DNA of 64,000 bases from Aquarana catesbeiana. Lineage: Eukaryota; Chordata; Amphibia; Anura; Ranidae. Shown piece by piece: positions 58,482-64,000 of the stretch (position 1 is its first letter; every line of letters starts with the position of its first letter). The DNA lies in NCBI RefSeq assembly GCF_042186555.1, contig NC_133328.1:63801685-63865684 (forward strand), in the 5' to 3' direction. The notes below the pieces were generated by a model that was not told the origin of the DNA, did no database searches, and was given only the letters and a program-made list of their open reading frames with translations. The position numbers and the translations under genes are program-made.

Positions 58482-58666
58482 TATGCATTCTGCTACACAT
58501 TTTTGGTAAAAAAAAAAATCCCAATAAGCGTATATTGATTGGTTTGTGCAAAAGTTATAGCATCTACAAACTATGGGATATTTTTATTTTATTTTTTTAT
58601 TAGTAATGACAGCGATCAGCGACTTATAGTGGGATTTTGATATTATGACAGACATTCTGACACTAA

Positions 58667-58839
58667 GGGGTTAATTTACTAAAGCTAAAGAGGGCAAAAT
58701 TAGTCACAATTCTAAAAAGAAACCAGTTTCCAGATTGTATTGTTAACGTTTAATTAAACAAGCTGATGTTAGAAGCTGATTGGTTTCTCTGCAGAAGTGT
58801 GACTAATTTTGCCCTGTCTAGCTTTAGTAAATAAACCCC
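58667..58839. mobile_element. Palindromic MITE, GGGGTTAATTTACTAAAG ends
   Basis: Near-complete hairpin related to 27,544 and 44,683. Confidence 0.8.
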
Positions 58840-59107
58840 TCTCTGACGCTTTTTGGGGACCAGTGACTCTAAAACATGCACTAAAACTCTAAAATATGCA
58901 CTGCCACTGTACTCATGACACTGGCTGGAAAGGGGTTAACATCTGGGGCAATCAAAAGGTTAACTTTGTACCTAACCAGTGTTTTACTATACTGTGTTAG
59001 GTGCTTTTACTAGGGGAAGAGATGGAATTTATTCCCTGCTTTGCAGAGACACAGATTCCATTTATTCCCTTGTGTCAGAACAGCGACCTGCCTTGTTTAT
59101 ATAGGGC

Positions 59108-59472
59108 GGAAGGAAAAATCCTGGATGGCCGCACACCGCTGAAGTCATCTTTATTGAAAGATTAAAATCCAAAAACAGTCATATCTTAAGCAGAAAAGAC
59201 AGGGAAGAACAGGTAACGCGTTGCACATCATAAACAGATATGACTAAGCATCTGCTTATGATGTGAAACGCGTTACCTGTTCTTCCCTATCTTTATGCTT
59301 AAGACATGACTGTTTTTGGATTTTAATCTTTCAATAAAGATGTCTTCAGCGGTGTGCGGCCATGCAGGATATTTCCTTCCTTCCTAATTTGAGCAGAGCC
59401 AGCACCTGCAAGATCATATAGGGCGGGTGTCTTCAACAGGTCTGGAGCTTTTGAACTCCTTTTTTTCTACTA
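59108..59472 (+). mobile_element. Long-hairpin retroposon (copy A)
   Basis: A 365-bp insertion flanked by the exact 16-bp duplication CTTGTTTATATAGGGC (59,092-59,107 and 59,473-59,488). A 273-bp hairpin (59,108-59,380) starts at the first inserted base; a 92-nt tail ends CTCCTTTTTTTCTACTA. The right arm has TGACTAAG (59,241) and AAACGCGTTA (59,266). No ORF. Confidence 0.78.
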
Positions 59473-59560
59473 CTTGTTTATATAGGGCAGATCACAGTTC
59501 TGTCTCTCTGCCTAACGATCGGCAGGTGCTAGAGGACATAGAGTACCCTGCACCTGCCGA

Positions 59561-60691
59561 TTGGCTTCTGCTGTGTGTAAGATACAGCTTAGCTCTGCTA
59601 TATAGACTTGTAGACTACAATCTATTACATATTTTATCTGGGTTTAAATATAGTTTAATCCTTATTTTTCAATGTATGTAAGAATATGATGTACTTATAC
59701 AATGTATGCAAATTTATACATCATTTTTTTAATAACAGTGTAACAAATTGCTTCTTTTTTAACCAACTTTTAAGTGCCTTGTTTTTTGCCACTTCTGAGC
59801 CTGAAATGGTTTTAAAAACCCTGGAAGATACATTTTTTTACCAGTACCAGATGCAGCAAGAAGCAGAATTTGTGCATGTAACTGCCTGGAAGCTGTTGTC
59901 ACCCAGCAGGATCTGGGATAACATACAGTCCAGTCCATCTGTTTTGGGGTCCTATTGTTCCTTATTTCGGTGTTCCTATTGTTGTTGCAGAGAAACAAAT
60001 TTGGAAAAAAAAAATATTCCTGAGAACAGAAAATGAGGAAAACGTGTCTCGAGCACACTTGCTGTATCACTCAAGACACTAAACAAGTTTGTCAGCAATA
60101 CTTGTTAGAAGAGAACATTTTCCCTCTCATTAGAAGCAGACGCTGGTGAAAGCCATTCCAAGGTCAGTGGGTGTTGGCGAGGATTAAAAAAAGAAAAGCT
60201 TCTCCACTATGACTTGCTTATATTGGGCTGTGTTTGTGTAGATATAACTTGACGAAATCTGCCTCTCATTAGGCTTTGCACTCATCTGTGAACAAACCAA
60301 CTGATATTACACAAGCTGCTAACGAGCATGTTGTAAATGAAAAAAAAATGTTGCGGGAACATACATCGTTCCTACATGGATGGTCTCCACTTAACCACAA
60401 GACAAATACGAGCAAAATGAGCCGAAACTAGAGCCTGTGTACACTGCTGCCGTTAAAACCACATGATGGCTCCTATATGTTTTTGGATGCAGTTCCTTAC
60501 CCCGCTAGGTGTTTTCATACATTTTATGTGGGTTTTAGCTGCATTTGTGTATCCGAAAAGCACAAAAATGCAAGAAAGATCAAAGCTGCACTTTAGGATT
60601 TGTATTTCTATCCATCCAGTCCGGAGATTTACACTGCCATACTTGACAGCCCACAAGCCAGGTAGAAGACCTGATTTTATCTCAGCTGCAG
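59561..60691. other. No gene recognised
   Basis: A plus-strand open frame at 59,686-60,036 has no family features and is treated as chance. Confidence 0.4.
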
Positions 60692-60695
60692 TTAA

Positions 60696-61191
60696 AGCGA
60701 TTGTAAAGTCTTGTTTTTTTTCTATAAAAATAACAAACATGTTATACTTACCTGTTCTGTGCAGTAGATTTGCAGAGGGCAGCCCAGATCCTCTACTTCT
60801 TCTCTACTTGCCTCTTCGGTGCTCCTGGCCCCTCACTCCTGTTGAGTGCCCTCAAAGCAAGCAGCTTGCTATGGGGGCACCCAAGCTGAGCTGCAGCTCC
60901 GTGTGTCCATTAAGATACGGAGCTGTGGTTCGGCCCAACCCCCTCTCTTTCCTGATTGACTAACTGACTTTGATTGACAGAAGCGGGAGCCAATGGCACC
61001 GCTGTTATGTTATAGCCAGGAGGGAGAGTCTTGGACAGCCGAGACACTCGTGGACATCGCTAGACAAAGATGGGGCTCAGGTAAGTATTAGGGGGGCTGA
61101 GGGGGGCTGCTGTACACAGAAGATATTTTATCTTAAAGCATAGAATGCACTGAGATAAAGAGAAAAAAAACCTTCTGACTTTCCAACCCCT
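60696..61191. mobile_element. TTAA MITE (AGCGATTGTAAAG type)
   Basis: TTAA at 60,692-60,695 and 61,192-61,195; ends AGCGATTGTAAAGTC and GACTTTCCAACCCCT. Confidence 0.8.
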
Positions 61192-61248
61192 TTAAAGCAG
61201 ATCTAAACACCTGAAAATACCTACATCCAACTTCCAGCGATTTGATAG

Positions 61249-62144
61249 TAGACCTGTGCACTGCCAAGAAATTTGTTTGTTTTCATTTCATTCATTTTTC
61301 TTTTTTTTCGTTTTTCAGGTCATTCGTTATGATCACAATTCGTAAATGCGTACATTCGTAAATTCGTACATTCGTACATTCGTAAATTCGGAAATTTGTA
61401 AATTCGGAAATTCGCACACATGTACATTCGTAAATTCGTATATTCGTAAATTCATACATTCGTAAATTAGAAAATTCGGAAATGTGGAAATTCTAAATGC
61501 GAAAATCTGAAAACCCGGAAATTCGAAAATTTGAAATAGTAACTAACGATTAAATTATAGACATTGTAATTTCCTTTCAAATTTGACTGTTAGTGAAGGT
61601 AACAAATACGAATTTATCCGAAGTTACGAATTATCCAAAATAACGAATGCCGCAACTAAACAAATGGAACATAACAAATTAATAATAAATAATAATAATA
61701 AAAAGTTTTTATTATTATTATTGTTATTTATTATTATTAATTCATTACGTTCCATTCGTTTGGATACGGCATTCGTTATTTCGGATAATTCATAACTTCA
61801 GATTTCAAATTTGTATTTGTTACATTCACTAACAGCCAAATTTGAAAGGAAATTACAGTACCTATAATTTAATAGTTAGTAATGGTTAAGAAATTATTAG
61901 TTAATTATTATTTCAGATTTCCGAATTTACAAATTTCCGAATTTACTAATTTACAAATTTACGAATTTAAGAATTTACGAATGTACGAATTAACGAATAT
62001 ACAAATCTACAAATATTCGAATATTCTAATTTACGAATATTCGGAAAAATTTGTTAAATGGGTTTTCTTTAATTCGGATATTTCCGAATTAACGAATTTT
62101 TTGAAATTCGTTAAAAAACGAATTTGAAACGAATTGCACGTCTA
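61249..62144. mobile_element. hAT-like palindromic element, ATTCGTA-rich (copy 2)
   Basis: TAGACCTGTGCA at the left and TGCACGTCTA at the right, flanked by exact TTTGATAG (61,241-61,248 and 62,145-62,152). The arms consist largely of tandem ATTCGTAA-like words; the centre is an AAT/ATT-rich palindrome around 61,690. The plus frame at 61,882-62,127 is repeat-derived. Confidence 0.85.
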
Positions 62145-62345
62145 TTTGATAGTTACATTCCTCCCCAGCCACTGTCATTCTCTCCCTAGGCTACTTCCGG
62201 GTGCTGGGTTTTCTGCCTCTTGATTGGTCAGTGGGGGATGATGTAATTCTCTGATTGCACATTGGTGTAGCAGGCAGGTAAATGTGTGTTATTGCAGAAG
62301 AGACATGGCATGCTTGCAGTTTTTTACAAGTTAGGTTTAGTTTAA

Positions 62346-62788
62346 AGAGGAGCTCCAGACTCCCCCCCAAAAAATTTAAAGTCAGCAGCTACAAAAACTG
62401 TAGCTGCTGCCTTTTAACATAAGGAAACTTACCTGTCCAAGGATCCAGCAATGTTGTCACCATTCTAAATCGGCTTTGGATGCAAGCACCGGCATCCTTA
62501 GTAAGGAAAGAAGGAAGTGAAGTATTGCAGCTTCACAGCCGATTTTCTACTGCACATGTGAGAGCCGCGCCTAAGTGGCCCTGTAGTCTTCTGGGACCTG
62601 TGATGTGTGCCAGAAGACTGCAGGGGAAGAAGGGGGGGTATTTTGGCTTAGATTGGCGCGGTGATCTGATTTTGAGTGGGTACCTATCAAAACCAGGTAT
62701 CTGCTCCCCCTCAAAAAGTGAAAATGTGGCAGTGGAGGGGAGGGGGGTTCAAACAAGTGGAATGTCCCCTTTTGGGTGGAGCTCCAGT
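62346..62788. mobile_element. TTAA MITE (AGAGGAGCTCCAG type)
   Basis: TTAA at 62,342-62,345 and 62,789-62,792; ends AGAGGAGCTCCAGACT and GGGTGGAGCTCCAGT (in part palindromic at GGAGCTCC). Confidence 0.82.
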
Positions 62789-62792
62789 TTAA

Positions 62793-63808
62793 GCATCATT
62801 TTCATGTCTTGTCTCTCGTAGCCTGTGACTGGACAGTGAAAGGAGAAGCAGCAGACTGATAAGCTCATTCTTTCACTCCGTTCTCTCCTACTATCAGCAT
62901 GTTACTTAGCACATGAGCACTGCAGCATAGCTAACTGTCTCCTTGTGCTGCTTTTCCCTCTCTCCAAGTCATAGCTCAGCTGTACAGGGATTACAAGAGA
63001 CCAAATACCAGTTCAGGTACTAACAATGCTATTATGTATTTAAAAAAAATACACAATGGTGTATTCATGAATTTGGAGCTGCATTATTTTAAAATTGTAT
63101 AGCTTTTATAGTTATATTATATAGCTTTATTTTATATCTGATTGGAGTTCAGTTTTAAAAACATATATATGAAAATACATGCATTATTAACTTACAACAG
63201 CATAAATCACCCTGTAAAAAAAAAAACTATAAAAAAGCAACAAAGCATAAATAAAAATGTAAACTTGTATCAAAATGAAATAGGAAGCATAACCTGTAGT
63301 GACAGAAATATGGAGGCTGTCATCGCTGTTGTCCTTTTGAAAATGCTAGTTGCTTGGCTGCCTCTCCCTTTGAAATAGTTACCTGGAACAAGCGTGCAGA
63401 TCTGGAAAGGCAGAGTCTGAACTCCTGATCTACAGGCTGAAAACTGGACAGATGGAATCAAGGGATTCGAAGTTTTACAATGTATTCTTTCAAGTGAATC
63501 TAATGAATAGGAAGCATGATGAAATCAATCTTTTAAGAATCAAGTTGCATCTGGAAGGTAGAAAACTTTCTAGGCACCATATATCTAGGAAATGCTGGGG
63601 ATGCATTTTTTTTTCTCTTCACTTGCACACTTTTATATTTTTTAGCTGATTTTTTAGTATAGTTACCCACTTTTTTTGAGAACTCTTCTAACAGTACTCC
63701 CCTATGATGAAGTGCAGGTGAGCTGGTATCAATATGGCTGCAACCCTTGCCATGGCATGCCAGGATGGTACTGATGGGTGGGTGGTGTACACTTTGTAGA
63801 TGCATTCT
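62793..63808. other. No gene recognised
   Basis: About 63,300-63,430 repeats a CCTGGAACAAGCxTGCAG segment seen near 16,895. Otherwise non-coding. Confidence 0.4.
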
Positions 63809-63812
63809 TAAA

Positions 63813-64000
63813 GTGGAACTTCACTCTCTCAATCAACACTGACTATTTTTAATCCTTAAGCTGCTAGTAATAGTAAACAGATAGGAAGGTATATTATATT
63901 TACTTGTTTTAACCACTTGAAGACCAGGCCTATTTCTGACATTTGTTGCTTACAATCTGTATTTTTGCTAGAGTAAATAGATACCTAACATGTCATGCTT
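63813..64000. mobile_element. Starts of two TTAA-type elements, cut by the window edge
   Basis: TTAA 63,809-63,812 followed by AGTGGAACTTCACTC, and TTAA 63,909-63,912 followed by CCACTTGAAGACCAGGCC (family 1). Neither right end is inside the window. Confidence 0.6.

Larger units (their letters stand above)
57165..59560. mobile_element. TTAA-type element (family 1) carrying three insertions
   Basis: TTAA at 57,161-57,164 and CCACTTGACC start it; family words GCAACACTGTATCC and GGTTTGTGCAAAAGTTATAG follow. It is interrupted by a TA-flanked MITE (57,398-58,481), a MITE (58,667-58,839) and a hairpin retroposon (59,108-59,472). The right end is not clear. Confidence 0.65.

Noticed and set aside
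59686..60036. 116-codon plus frame
   Set aside because: No domain, no splice or promoter context, and AT-biased composition.
61882..62127. 81-codon frame rich in Asn, Tyr and Lys
   Set aside because: Translation of the ATTCGTA-type repeats of a hAT palindrome.

Overview
This window looks like intergenic and intronic DNA from a large, repeat-rich vertebrate genome, most likely an anuran amphibian (a ranid-type frog is my best guess). The reasons are the mix of families: Tc1-like transposons, many TTAA-flanked MITEs, hAT and PIF/Harbinger elements, CR1- and L1-type LINEs and Ty3/gypsy LTR elements, together with spliceosomal introns and mammal-like polyadenylation signals. There is no prokaryotic gene organisation, no tRNA or rRNA gene, and no CRISPR array. 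The species call is inference; the repeat families are read from the sequence.

Layout. 0-3.6 kb holds small DNA transposons (a hAT MITE with an 8-bp target duplication, a foldback and a TTAA MITE) and one weak candidate host exon. 3.6-12.7 kb is a PIF/Harbinger DNA transposon with three genes: a HARBI1-type DDE transposase (+), a SANT/Myb-like DNA-binding protein (-), and a MADF-domain protein (+) divergently transcribed from the Myb gene through a GC-box/TATA promoter. The transposase is split by a young LTR retrotransposon whose two 721-bp LTRs differ at one site by eye, and whose only long ORF encodes 29 tandem 9-residue repeats. The Myb gene is split by a CR1-like LINE tail. 12.7-15.8 kb is a palindromic Tc1-like element carrying a hAT, an L1 3' end inside that hAT, and a TTAA element. 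17-22 kb holds a hAT palindrome, a 1.5-kb TTAA palindrome, a full-length but frameshifted Tc1 transposon and a MITE related to the Harbinger element. 25-34.3 kb has a Tc1 fragment and L1 LINE pieces, one of them interrupted by a decayed chromodomain gypsy element that has lost its reverse transcriptase. 37.6-46 kb contains the only convincing host gene: at least two, probably three, minus-strand coding exons whose reading frames join across introns filled with transposons. 46-64 kb is a further patchwork of TTAA elements, MITEs, a CR1 LINE, tandem repeats and hairpin insertions.

The most unusual observation is a set of long-hairpin insertions (43,400-43,784; 57,531-58,036; 59,108-59,472). Each is flanked by a perfect 14-16 bp target-site duplication, as in LINE-type retroposition. 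None ends in poly(A); instead they share a pyrimidine-rich 3' tail. Two of them, and a third hairpin at 8.2 kb, share a TGANNAAG...AAACGCGT motif. They look like a family of hairpin retroposons that standard feature types do not name.

Nearly every protein-coding trace is a transposon gene, most are broken, and nesting order gives a relative chronology of activity. Gaps described as holding nothing were read by eye only.
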